The notes under the pieces are model-generated. The model worked only from the letters and a program-made list of their open reading frames with translations, searched no databases and had not been told where the DNA came from. The position numbers were made by a program, and so were the translations under genes. Source: Hypericum androsaemum (Eukaryota > Streptophyta > Magnoliopsida > Malpighiales > Hypericaceae). Taken from it: a DNA stretch of 64,000 nucleotides. This document shows positions 45,831-56,013 of this stretch, piece by piece; within the stretch, counting starts at the first letter, position 1, and every line of letters starts with the position of its first letter. The stretch covers positions 5,696,707-5,760,706 of the forward strand of contig OZ023182.1 of the NCBI GenBank assembly GCA_963995505.1, written 5' to 3'.

Positions 45831-46439
45831 GTTTCTTCTTCCTTGCTCTTCAAAAGAAATGAAGATTTCTTCTTCTTCTTCTCTTTTGCCTCGTAGAATT
45901 AGGAGACGGCAGCTTGGTTGGTGGACCAATGAACAATAATAGACTGGGGGAATATAAATATTTGTACAATAAAGAGGAAAGAACCACGTTTTCCAAGGAA
46001 TAGCAAAAAAATGAAAATGTCCCGGTTTCCCAATTCCATAGTACTTTTCCCAGTCACTCGACATTTGACAACTCAATGACTTGGAATTTGGAACTGCGTC
46101 TGAAATTCATATATTTTTAAAAATTATATAAATCCGAGTTGAACTTGTAGTTTTTACTGTTTTATCGCTGAAGATTTTTTTGGTAATTTTTTACACTAAG
46201 AATACACTTTAATAGGATTTGAATACTGAATTTCCCTCAAATATTTTTACATTTTATGTTGTTAGACCAAATGCACTTTGACCTATCATTGAAGACTTAA
46301 AGTGTTAAAATTTCGGTATTCAAACTTAAAAACCACATGTACATATGTGAATTTTCTACATTACTAAAATTTGTAAGTTTTATTCAGTTATCATAACACA
46401 TGAGTTTTGCGAACTACCATAGGCCATAAGATTAATCCT
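45831..46439. promoter_or_regulatory. EPFL upstream region
   Basis: This region holds the EPFL leader and promoter on the minus strand. The longer open frame that reaches upstream (to 46076) runs through a poly-purine leader and lacks coding character. No other gene was seen. Confidence 0.45.
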
Positions 46440-46448
46440 TCAGATATA

Positions 46449-47667
46449 GGAAAAATTATTCTCTAACTCCTCAGGTTTGGTTAAATATATTTAAAAGTTC
46501 TTCCTCTTTATAAAATACACGCCGACGTCTCTCTAGTTTGCTTTTAGTATACTTTCGGATCTCTGGCGCACGTTAACAACTCTTTTTTTTGTCAATGAAA
46601 TGACCAAAATGTCCTTAGAACAAAAATAAAAAATTGATAACATCGTCTCTTTTTCTTCCCCCTAAAAAATTTTCAATTGGGTTTAGCTAGCACTCGCCAA
46701 ACTGGGGTGGGGCCACCTGTACCTTCTCTATCACCAGCGGTTTGTTCGGGAGGGGGTATCAGACGACGAGGAAGATGATGGCGTGGCACCGGCGCCGGTA
46801 GAGGAGGAGATAATGCGGTGGAATTTGAGGACGAGAAAGGGGAGGAACGGGCGCCGGCTGCTAGAGATTCCCCCGGAAGGACGCTTCGGCATCGGCCTGA
46901 GTCCAGGCGAACTCCAACCCGAAGGTCGTTCTCCACGAAACGGCATGCCAGTCCTTCTGCCGGATATTCCCTCAGCTGAGCTCCACGAAACGGCGCCCCG
47001 ACGCATCGACGTGGCCGCCTCCGCCTATCCCCTTACCCCCAGACCTCCCCCTCCTTCGACAAGCGTCGACAAATCGAAGGTCATTCCCTCTACTGTTCCG
47101 GAGTCCAGAGGTGACGGCGGAGACGACGAGGATGGAGATGGGAAGGAAGAAGGGGAAGAAGGAGACGATAAGTAAGGATTGGGTGCTCTTGCTTTAGGCC
47201 GAATTTTGTTTTTGGGTACTCTTGCTTTATGTCGAATTCATTCTTGGGTGTTCTTGTGTAAGTTCAATCGAACGCAGAAGTTTTTCAACATAATTGGTGT
47301 TGGGTTAATTAATTTTGATGGGTCCTTGTGTTGGGTTAATTAATTGGTGTTCTTGGATGTTTAATTTTCAACATAAAATTCTGGGTTCGTGATTATCACA
47401 GCTTCTTCTTCTTCTTTGATGTTTGATTTTAAATTGTGGTCCATGAGGACTGTGGTCCATGAGGACGAAGAGATGAGGTAAGCAATTTTTTTATTTTTTG
47501 TTTTAAGGATATTTTCGTCATTTTAATGATAAAAAAGAAAAAAATTCATTGAGGGACCCGAAAGTAAAATAAAAGAAAATTAGAGGGATGTCGGCGTGTA
47601 TTTTGCAAACATAAGAGACTTTTGAGTATATTTAAGCAAACCCGAAGGGCTAGAGACTAATTTTCCC
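46449..47667. mobile_element. Pack-MULE-type Mutator element with possible gene cargo
   Basis: The perfect 9-bp duplication TCAGATATA lies at 46440-46448 and 47668-47676. Terminal inverted repeats are about 190 bp (left GGAAAAATTATTCTCTA, right end inward GGGAAAATTAGTCTCTA). The interior is GC-rich from about 46730 to 47170. On the plus strand it has a frame with the acidic start VSDDEEDDGVAPAPVEEEI followed by MRWNLRTRKGR, then Pro-rich and acidic text to 47175. The WNLRTR block recalls plant DUF1639 proteins, so a captured exon is plausible, but this match is from memory and weak. No transposase was seen. Confidence 0.75.
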
Positions 47668-47690
47668 TCAGATATATGTTATAATATCTA

Positions 47691-48820
47691 GGGATAAGTT
47701 TATTTTAGTACCCTGTAGTTTCACTCTTTTCTCCTGGAGTACCATGTGGTTTCAAATTGGTATTTTAGTACCTTGTGGTTGACCACCAATTTTTCGGGCA
47801 GGTCCAAAGCAGCTGTCCGGTGAAACCCGTCTGAAACGTCGTCGTTTTGGGACCACGTAGAAGACACGTGGCACCCAAAATTTTAAAGTTAAAGCTGAAG
47901 TGGACTGTTGTAAATTATCTATTCAGTCCCTTATTTGTTTATATTATTTCGTAATCCCTTTTAAATAACCAAAATATTCTCTCTCTCTCTCTCTCCCCTC
48001 CCCTCTTCTCCACTGACCCAAGCCTCATCGATCAAGGGGTTTCATCTTCACTTCGTCTTTCTCCTCCTCTCTCTCTCTCTCTCTCTCGCCTTCCTTCTCC
48101 CCCCATAAGACACACTCCCTTTAAAATTTCTCCTAGGTCTACACTTCCAATTCAACGGTGGCGACCCCTTCTTCGTCCCTCAACCAATGGTGGGAGTCCA
48201 CGGCGTCGTCGTAGGCGACCGGGAGTCGGTGCTCCTGGGCGAGTCGGTAGTTGACGGTGATGACGGCGGCGAGGAGCTCGACAGCGAGGGCGGAGCAGAA
48301 GAACCCGCCGTGATAGTACACTATGAGGGGGAGCTTCTCGGCGGTAGGTCGTTTGGGGAGGTAGACCCGGGTCCACGTGTTGGTGGTCGGGTTGATAATG
48401 ATGTCCTTGGGGAGGACGAGGTCTGGGTCGGCCAAGTCGGAACTGGGTGGGGTCGTGGGGTTAAAGACGAAGTTCTAATAGAAGGTGAAGATGAAATCCC
48501 TTGATCGAGATTGCAATGTTTTGGGTGTTGAGTGTTAGGATTGATTTAAGTTGCAACGTAACATTTTAGAAAAAAAATTGGGGACTAATTATATAATTTA
48601 CTATCGTACACGTCAGCTTTAACTTAAGCCACCCTGTTGCCACGTGTATTCCACGTTGTCTCAAAAACGACATTGTTTCGGGCTGGTTTGGACGGGCAGC
48701 TGCCCTGGACCTGCCCGAAAAATTGATGTCAACCATAGGGTACTAAAATACCAATGTTAAACCACATGGTACTCCACGCGAAAAGCCTAAAACTACAGGG
48801 TACTAAAGTGAACTTATCCC
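47691..48820. mobile_element. Pack-MULE carrying a carboxylesterase fragment
   Basis: The perfect 9-bp duplication TAATATCTA lies at 47682-47690 and 48821-48829. Terminal inverted repeats are long, about 250 bp, both beginning GGGATAAGTT and sharing TTTTTCGGGCAGGTCCA. The interior carries a host-gene fragment in antisense orientation. It lies 14 bp from the neighbouring Mutator element. Confidence 0.88.
48139..48490 (-). pseudogene. Captured carboxylesterase (CXE, alpha/beta-hydrolase) fragment
   Basis: Inside the Mutator element, the minus strand reads FNPTTPPSSDLADPDLVLPK, then INPTTNTWTRVYLP, LPLIVYYHGGFF and VNYRLAQEHRLPVAYDDAVD. This is the N-terminal third of plant carboxylesterases of the CXE/GID1-like family, including the HGG oxyanion motif. 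Compared with the family, the stretch between HGG and VNYRLA is shortened, and an in-frame TAG precedes NFVFNP near 48475. The GxSxG nucleophile and the rest of the domain are absent. It cannot encode an active esterase. It could give antisense or small RNA against a parent gene, which is speculation. Confidence 0.8.
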
Positions 48821-48829
48821 TAATATCTA

Positions 48830-50276
48830 TGTATATAACCCAAAATCTTCAAATTACGAAAGTAACAGTGGGTTCCAGTTTCCTTTTCTTTTTGGTAGGT
48901 CCAGGCGTTACCCTTTTCAAGGCTCTTCACAAAATTAAGTCTCAACAGCGACACATGATGTGGTCTATAGCCTGCTCTCTGATACTCTCTCCTCTCAAAT
49001 CTCAAAAAAGAAGTTTGAAAGGAAACCTTTCAATGGTAGGTCAGAAGTTCTGGGAGCTACTGATTGGTGATCAATCAGCTTATAAATGGAAGGAAGACAT
49101 TAAGATGCATAATGTTGGGTCAATTTCGTACAAGTTAACAATACGAGCCACACAGAATCCAATCGGTCTTCTAGCTGTTGCCTGGTCTGAACAATGAAGT
49201 GAGCCTCCCACATTTGACGATTACATAATTTCATCACAAATGACCCATGTACGGTACACGTCAACCTATCCGAATAATCAATTTAAGTTTGACAAATTAT
49301 CTTAGCAAATAATTAATACTGTTATATTCTTAAATAATCAAATTTAAAACCTCTTAGTTAAGTTATAATAACTTTTTCACTAGTCAATTTAAGTGATTTG
49401 GTTACATATTTTTGTTGGTTACCATATTATTTTCTACAAATATTAAAAATACATCAACTCATTGTCTTAATTTCAACCAAAAAATAAACAGGAAATTGCC
49501 AACTCATGATGAAGCTGAGATAAAATCATAAAATTAACGCATCAAGTTAATAAATTAACAAAATCAAGAGATTACGAACTCAAATTCAAACTATCATAAT
49601 TCTAAAAAAAATTGAACTATCATAAACATAAAATTGATTTCTTTCAAAAGCATCAAAATTGATTACATACTAAGCCTATTTCCACCGCACAAAAAAACTG
49701 GCCTATTTTATCGCTAGAAGAAAGTGGAGAAGAAGAAAAGAAATCCAGTTAGGGAGGGAAACTGTGGATCCTAGTTCTCTTTCAACGCCACGTGTAAAAC
49801 AGTTCTAGATCGCGGTGGGAATCGGGGACAGTGGGCTTGGGAGCCTCATGATCCTAGGCTATAGGTTGACTTGTTCCAACGCTCTTGACTGGACCTCCGT
49901 TGGGTAGTTCCGCCCACAGCTGATCCTGGGCCCGCCCCCGTGGTCAACGTCCGGGACAGGTGGTCAGCGAGGCTAAACCCTCGTGGGCCGTCCACGTGGC
50001 CGCTGGGTTTGACGTCTTCTTCACCGACGGCTGTGATTTTTCTGGGCTCGTCCATTGGGGATGAAGCGGCGGGCGGAATTATACTAATCTAGGAATTTAC
50101 TTTATTGCGCTCCTCGCCAACCGTGTAATAGTCGCGTCTATGCTGCACATAGAAACGGACAGCAACATTAATTTTGCAACTTTATACCATATTACGAATG
50201 AGAAATTTAGAAATCTGACGAAATAAAACATTTCAGCAAGATGGGTGACTAATTGGTAAAAAGAACAAACTTCTAG
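48830..50276. other. Spacer with unassigned open frames
   Basis: A plus frame ends at 49197 with KFWELLIGDQSAYKWKEDI and LTIRATQNPIGLLAVAWSEQ; I do not recognise it, and it begins inside the Mutator terminal repeat, so it is probably not a gene in full. A minus frame at 50055-49846 (69 residues, starting MDEPRKITAVGEEDV) lies in a GC-rich patch with CACGTGG sites and may be a promoter or a lost exon. From 49200 to 49740 the DNA is AT-rich with nothing seen. Confidence 0.35.
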
Positions 50277-53276
50277 CAGCAAGGGTAGATCGAATTGATT
50301 TCATTTCGGATTCAATCTTCGCGGCAAATGCTAGTGTTGACATCACTGCCTTCTGCACAGGGTTCGATACTTTCCCTACATTGGAAGGAGCCTGACCCAA
50401 ACCTGATGGGCAGAGATTTGGACCGTTACTGGTTTATCAGCAACCCTTGTTAAACTCAGCAAGCTTGGCCACTGATGTTTTTAGCAATCAGGTTGCAAAG
50501 ATTAAAGACAAAAGATACTTGAGATTTAAACACAATAAAGCAGTGTATTGAAGATATAATGCAAGACAACTTTATCAATTTCTAGCCACCTAATTGTCTG
50601 TTAGAAGATGTTAGTTAGGCAACAACCGAAGCAATCTTCATCATTTGGATTGGATTGAAAGAATTAAACTGGAGGGAAGTCCCATGACTTTCAACAGAAA
50701 GGAACTCCAAAAAATTGCCATGAGCCCACTTTTGCTATTATCCATACTGATAAATAGATCATTCCCCATTAGAAACCTAATAGTTGATCCAGTTCTTTCG
50801 CTAAGGGCTACTTAATACAACATGCGACAGCCATAAGCCCGCAGCAAAAGTCATCCAACGAAACAATTCTGAGATAGATGATATTACTTTAGGGGTCACA
50901 CAGTTTAATTAAATGATTCGCAAATATGAAAAACTTCTTAACCCTAGTTTGGATCAAAATGGATTTGTCGCATGGTAAGACTAAATCCTGTGCTTTATAA
51001 GTTGATCGATGTAATAGAAGAGGAACATATTCCAGATGAAAATGGAAAAGTACCTCGTGGCATCTCCCCATAAGGAAATGACAACAGAATGAGACGGGCT
51101 TTGAGACCTGTACAGGACGTAGTTTCAACCTTCTAACACCTTGCTCTCTGTTTTTTTCAGCTCGTTTCTTTCTCTCCTTTTGCTGCATAACAAATATAAA
51201 AAAGAACAGTTACAAACTTAATTCAACGAGACAACCAAATACGCTCTAGCAAATGATAGGAGTCCAAATTTCAGATGATTGGAGAACCACAAAGTATTCA
51301 AACTAGTAAAGTTCCACTAAGCTACACAGAAATAAGCTTAAACGGAAAGGAAAATAAATACATTCAAACCTTTTTCTTTGCTTTTCTTTCTGCAGAAGGG
51401 GGGCCTCGCTTCTTCTTGTTGTCTGGACCAACATCCTGACAAGGGCAAACAATGATTCAATAACCCGAAAAATGTTCCGATGAAGTAGTGGCAAAGCTTA
51501 AGAACATCATCAGTACTAACTGTGACTTGTTCCCATGAGTGTGAAAGAAAACGTAGCGAGCCAGAAAATTCTGGAAGAGCTCTTGTCAACATGACTCCAG
51601 ACCTAATGGAGTCCGTTTAATAGAATAGGTAAAAGAAACCTTAAAATGGATCCATCTGACTTATGCACAAGAAAAGGTGAATTGATCAAACATACACTTA
51701 ATGAAGTCTCGGTTTTATAGATGAAAGATGCCTGTGTCTATTGCATAAAAGTTCACTAAAACTTGAATAATGTTTCTGCACTCGTTACCTTTTCTCGAAA
51801 TGAAGTCCCTTGCCCTGCTGTTGCATTGGCAGTTGATCCATCTGCTTGCACGGGCACATTATCTGGACAATTCACTTTGCAGTTAATGTCATTCTTGTCA
51901 ACACCGACTTTTTTATTCTCGAGGAGTTCATGCCTATCTCTACTCTCTTGACTTCACGGTCAAGAAACTTGTTTTCTCCCAAGGCTTCAAGACCTTTCTT
52001 TGCCTTCTTGCTCACACGATCACCATCTTTCTCTCGAGGAGTGGCCTCATGGTCTTTCTTTCGCTTCCTGGCTCTACGAACCTGATTCTGCTTGCCGTAG
52101 GAGCCTGTACCTTCGTTTAAAATGTGATCTTCATACACAACAACTTTGCGGATAGCTGGAATAGCATCTCTAATATATACTTTATCGTTAGTTGCTCCAC
52201 AGTATCCAGCATGACCTGCCACGCTAATTTGAAAAGAAGCAAGCGCAGGATCCTTTCTCTTTGTCTCGTGCTTTTGGTTAGATCTTTTTGTTCAAACTTT
52301 TCAGATATTTCCGCTTCTTCTACCTCACCATCCTCAGATTTACACAACCTGGAAGAAGATCTACTAGTTGCAGCGCAAACTGATTCCCCGCTACCCCAGG
52401 CATCTCTTTCTTCTCTCCTGACTGACCTATCCTCTGCAATAAACAGTTATATTGAGCAACAAAACTTGCCTTTGAAACTGAAGTCAAATCGGATGCAGAT
52501 GAGCCACATTGGCCTGGGCGAAATGTTTGCTGATGCGACGCATCATTCTTATCCGATATATTGCAATTGTTGATATTAACATTGTTTTCAAAAACGACCC
52601 GGAGAGCGACCCGGATTTTGGTCCGTTATCCGGGTCAATCGGTCGGACCGGTAGTTTATTATATATATTTAGTAAATAATAGGTTTAAAAATTAATATTC
52701 TTGAAATGTTGGTAAATTTATTTCATATTTAGTATAATTATCTTTGTAGCTTTAGTTTATTTTGTGTTGATTTAGAAAAATCGAGTAGAAAATCTGATTT
52801 TTTTGGGTTGGGTTGGGTGAAATTTGGTTTTTGGGTTGGTTTTTTGGTCAAACCTAACGAACCGGATTTTTCCGGGTCAAAAATCCGAGCCAACCACCTG
52901 GTCTGACCGGAAATCTTCCGGTTCGTTAGGTAACCGGTCGAACTTGGTTTTTTGACCCGGGATTGGCTCCGTTTCGCGGTCCGACCCGTCTCGAAAACAA
53001 ATTATTAACAAGAATACGAAAACAAAACAAACAAAATCAATTCCAGGAAAAAGCGCATAAGTAAACTGAGAAGAGAGAGGCGAGTACGTACCTGAGATAG
53101 GGCGCCGGGAAGGAGACAGAGCGGTTTCGCGGAGAAGAGCAGCACGAGATGATCCGGAGGAGGCTCCGGTACGTACGTCTCGCTCTTGAAATGCGATTTC
53201 CCGCTCTTGGCCTTCTCTCTTTATATATGGCCCCGTAGCGATTAGAAACGACTGGGTTCCTTATATGACGTGGCAC
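50277..53276 (-). pseudogene. CCCH zinc-finger protein gene, apparently broken
   Basis: The exons resemble plant nuclear CCCH proteins of the At3g21810 type. In order on the minus strand: a leader exon ending at 53092; about 52440-51790 with SVAGHAGYCGATNDK, QVRRARKRKKDHE and GQGTSFREK; about 51435-51370 (DVGPDNKKKRGPPSAERKAK); 51184-51052 (KKRAEKNREQGVRRLKL, then SFCCHFLMGRCHE); and a C-terminal part near 50430-50220 (STLAFAAKIESEMKSIRSTL). Two frame changes are needed within the large exon: in the run of five T at 52285-52289, and near 51930-51950. The exons that should follow GRCHE with the rest of the C-x8-C-x5-C-x3-H fingers were not found in 50460-51050. A hAT MITE sits in its first intron. 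It is therefore probably a pseudogene, unless sequence errors explain the shifts. Confidence 0.62.
52582..53002. mobile_element. hAT-type MITE with TTGTTTTC ends, 8-bp TSD
   Basis: The 8-bp duplication TATTAACA is perfect at 52574-52581 and 53003-53010. The ends are inverted repeats (TTGTTTTC on the left, GAAAACAA near the right end) followed by CCGG- and GGTCGG-rich subterminal sequence, with an AT-rich centre. It is 421 bp with no coding capacity, and lies between the leader exon and first coding exon of the CCCH gene. A diverged relative is at 27668-28071. Confidence 0.82.
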
Positions 53277-53474
53277 GCAGTGGACGACATGTCGTTTATT
53301 GTAAACCCCGAATCTTGAGACTTCATCAATCTATTAAACCCCCTACCAGGCTCTACCACTCTCGCTCCGTTGCTCTCTCCGCTTCACTCCTTAATTCCAC
53401 ATCGCGGCCCTCCATCTCCGGTATCAGTGGGCCCCACCTCTGGTTCTCTTCTTCGGTTGTGCGCGGGGTTCGGG
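53277..53474. promoter_or_regulatory. Short divergent region between the CCCH and S16 genes
   Basis: The CCCH leader exon (minus) and the S16 start codon (plus) are separated by only about 200-300 bp, so the two genes likely share a bidirectional promoter. The C-rich, CTC-rich text upstream of 53475 fits a leader. Confidence 0.5.
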
Positions 53475-54602
53475 ATGGTGGTTAGGATCCGGTTGGCGCG
53501 GTTCGGGTGCCGTAACAGGCCGTTTTATCGGGTGATGGCGGCGGATAGCAGGTCGCCCAGGGACGGGAAGCACCTGGAAGTCCTAGGTTACTATAATCCT
53601 CTCCCAGGTTTAACCTCCCCTTCCTTCCTCCTTTGATCTTTGTTTCAACCCTAATATTCTTTCGGTCTTTGATTCCATGATAATTTAGTTTAGTTTTGGG
53701 CTTCTCGAATTAGGTTAAGGTACATAATCTCCGATGTTTTGTACCTGGAGATTAATGGGAAAGCGATAGCCTGGCTTGATGAGCTCTTTTTTTATGCTAA
53801 ATTGAGCTTTTGTTTTATAGGTCAAGATGGAGGAAAGCGAATGGGTCTTAACTTCGAGCGGGTCAAGTAAGTGCCATCTCTCCTCTTCTCGCGACCTGCT
53901 TGCTAACCATTTATACAGACAACAGTCATGCCTATGTATCGAGTTCTGCAAATGATTCCGGAGAAGTTTGATCTAGTTTGTCATTCCGCAGTTATCTTTT
54001 AAAGCTTGATCACAGATGAGCCTAGAAAGAAGGGTTTGCTTTTGTCCTTCCTCTATTGGCTATCTAGCTTGTTTGTATTGCTTAAAAAGAAAGTAGTGAA
54101 GTGAGTGGCAACAGCTTCTACTCGTCGCCAGTTGCTGGTTATTAACTAGTTGGTCTTGGATTTAGCTTCTTTGTTCATTCTGTAGTGTTGCAGTATACGA
54201 GGGTTTTGATTATTAAGTTGTGGCTCGTCGACGGGCTAGCTTTGGAGTTTTGGTTTCTTTTTTTCCCTTTTGCTCCAATGCTTCATAGCTTCTACCTCTG
54301 CGCGACTATCATTTATGATGCTGGTTTTTTTCCCTCCCAGACTGATTGTCTGTGTTTATGGTGATTTCAACAGATATTGGCTTTCAGTCGGTGCCCAACC
54401 TTCTGAACCTGTTGAACGCATTCTTTTCAGAGCTGGTTTGCTGCCTCCACCGCCGATGGTGGCCATGGGACGGAAAGGTGGACCACGTGACACCCGTCCC
54501 ATTGACCCAATGGCTGGACGTTTCCTAAAACCAGAAAATCCCGCCATTGCTGGAGAGAAGACAACAGCTGAAAGTGCAGATGTAGAGGCAATGACTTCAT
54601 GA
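53475..54602 (+). CDS. RPS16: Organellar ribosomal protein bS16, 3 exons
   Basis: bS16 is a small-subunit protein of bacterial-type ribosomes. In many dicots nuclear copies serve mitochondria and plastids. Exons are 53475-53607, 53821-53866 and 54374-54602, giving 135 residues in phase. The family core [20 protein letters not shown] begins at residue 1, then [38 protein letters not shown] and [20 protein letters not shown]-terminal extension ([18 protein letters not shown]) matches Arabidopsis nuclear S16 (At4g34620 type). There is no long N-terminal presequence, as in that group, whose targeting information lies in the mature N-terminus. The stop at 54600-54602 is followed by a region that could be an alternative 3' exon (near 54656), which I consider unlikely. 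Confidence 0.94.
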
Positions 54603-55520
54603 GACATAATAAATGCTCCTGCGTTGGTGAACTCTATTTTCTCCTGCTTTATTGCAGAAAGATGGAGCCTTCTCAGCTGAAGGTGACAAGAGTTCATCAT
54701 TTAAGTTTGCCCTGACGTAGAAGAAGGTAGGTTAGGGAAGATGAAGAAGAACCCGGATTTCCCGCATTCTATAGAACCGTCGATATTGTCTGAAATAACT
54801 TGTGCAGGTACCTTCCTTCGACGTTCTGGCACTTCTACTAGGTTCGCTGATCCATCAAGCTTAATACGCGGAACTTGAAAAGATTAGATGGGTTGAAATT
54901 ATGTTCATGGGGATATTGAAGTTACTCCTGTCTAGAGAGTCTCTCCTGAAGTTATTTCAGCATAATTTACCCATTTCACATGGAACTCTCTAGTTCAATT
55001 CATGTGATTATCTTTATTGCACACCATTTTTCTTTTTATTTTTCACATTACAGTAACGAGCAAATGTAGCTGGAAATATTAGTTGGGCTGTCGAGCAAAA
55101 TATTAAGGAATTGGTGAATTTTGCTGTTATTTGTTAACCAGGAAGACCAGAGTATTCGTAGTCAGCAGGATCCAACAGAAAATAAAAGGGTGGGTTTCTC
55201 CATCCCCAAGTAAACGGGGCCGAATTTGGTGGACACCGGGTTAGTCTCCACTGATGGGACTAGCACAAACCAATGTCATTTCACATACAAACAAATATCA
55301 TTTCAAATGTAAATCAATATCATTTCACATGCAAACTAATATTACCTGTAGGTTATTGACCATCAGATTTAAAGACAATCAAATCTGACGGTCCAAATTT
55401 AGTCCCCTCCGTATGGACATCTTTTATGTAGTCCTCACTGAATCTGAAACCAAGTGAACGGTGGATTGAACGACCGTCAGAAGTAGAATATTAACAACTC
55501 ATCAAATCTCCGATGACCCG
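54603..55520. other. S16 3' untranslated region and spacer
   Basis: No further gene could be supported. At 55260-55345 a short motif AAATATCATTTCA-like is repeated two to three times (CATTTCACATACAAAC, CATTTCAAATGTAAAT, CATTTCACATGCAAAC). Confidence 0.4.
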
Positions 55521-55786
55521 GAATTGGGTAACTTTGTCTTCTTAAAATGTCAAATGTTGCTTCTTTACAATTGCTTAATTCGGTGCTTGTCGGTAGTTTT
55601 TCGGGACAAACTAAAAGAATCCTGTAGTTTAAAATTGGTAATCGAGTCTTTGAGAATTGGGCAACTTTGTCTTCTTAAAATGTCAAATGTTGCTTCTTTA
55701 CAGTTGCTTAATTCAGTGCGTGTTGGTAGTTTTTTCGGACAAACCGAAAGAATCCTGTAGTTTAAAATTGGTAATCGAGTCCCTGA
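55521..55786. repeat. Tandem duplication, two 133-bp units
   Basis: Units 55521-55653 and 55654-55786 both start GAATTGGG and share CTTCTTAAAATGTCAAATGT and TAAAATTGGTAATCGAGTC. They differ at only a few positions. No coding function is apparent. Confidence 0.85.
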
Positions 55787-55940
55787 GGTTTACCAATAAT
55801 TTTTCGGGCAGGTCCAGGACAGCTGTCCGTCCAAATGGAAGACACGTGGCGGCATTGTGGTTTAGTGAAAACTGACCTGTACTATGGCAAATTATCTAAA
55901 CAGTCCCCAATTTGTGTATTTTTTCGTAAAACCCATTAGT
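55787..55940. mobile_element. Relic of a Mutator terminal repeat
   Basis: This stretch matches the left terminal repeat of the Pack-MULE at 47691-48820: TTTTTCGGGCAGGTCCA, then AGCTGTCCG, AGAAGACACGTGGC-like text, CAAATTATCTA and CAGTCCC in the same order. Only one end is present here, so it is a truncated copy. Confidence 0.65.
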
Positions 55941-56013
55941 TGGTCCAGCCCTGAATCGAACACGGGTCTGTTTTGTGGCGGGGATACATTCCACCACTAG
56001 ACCATTAGTGCCA
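55941..56013 (-). pseudogene. Degenerate tRNA-Gly(GCC)
   Basis: Read on the minus strand, the 73 bases have tRNA-Gly landmarks: TGGTCTAGTGGTGGAAT (D-arm, A box), a GCC anticodon in CCCGCCAC, and GTTCGATTC (T-loop, B box). The anticodon stem does not pair, the T stem has a mismatch, and the acceptor stem (GCACTAA against CTGGACC) is broken. It is therefore a pseudogene rather than a working tRNA. No SINE body or poly-A tract was seen behind it. Confidence 0.75.

Noticed and set aside
48754..49197. Plus-strand open frame of 147 codons as a possible gene
   Set aside because: It starts inside a Mutator terminal repeat and no family is recognisable; kept as an unassigned frame.
52124..52573. Plus-strand open frame of 149 codons
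   Set aside because: It mirrors the lysine/glutamate-rich CCCH exon on the minus strand; its own composition is low-complexity and unlike a gene.
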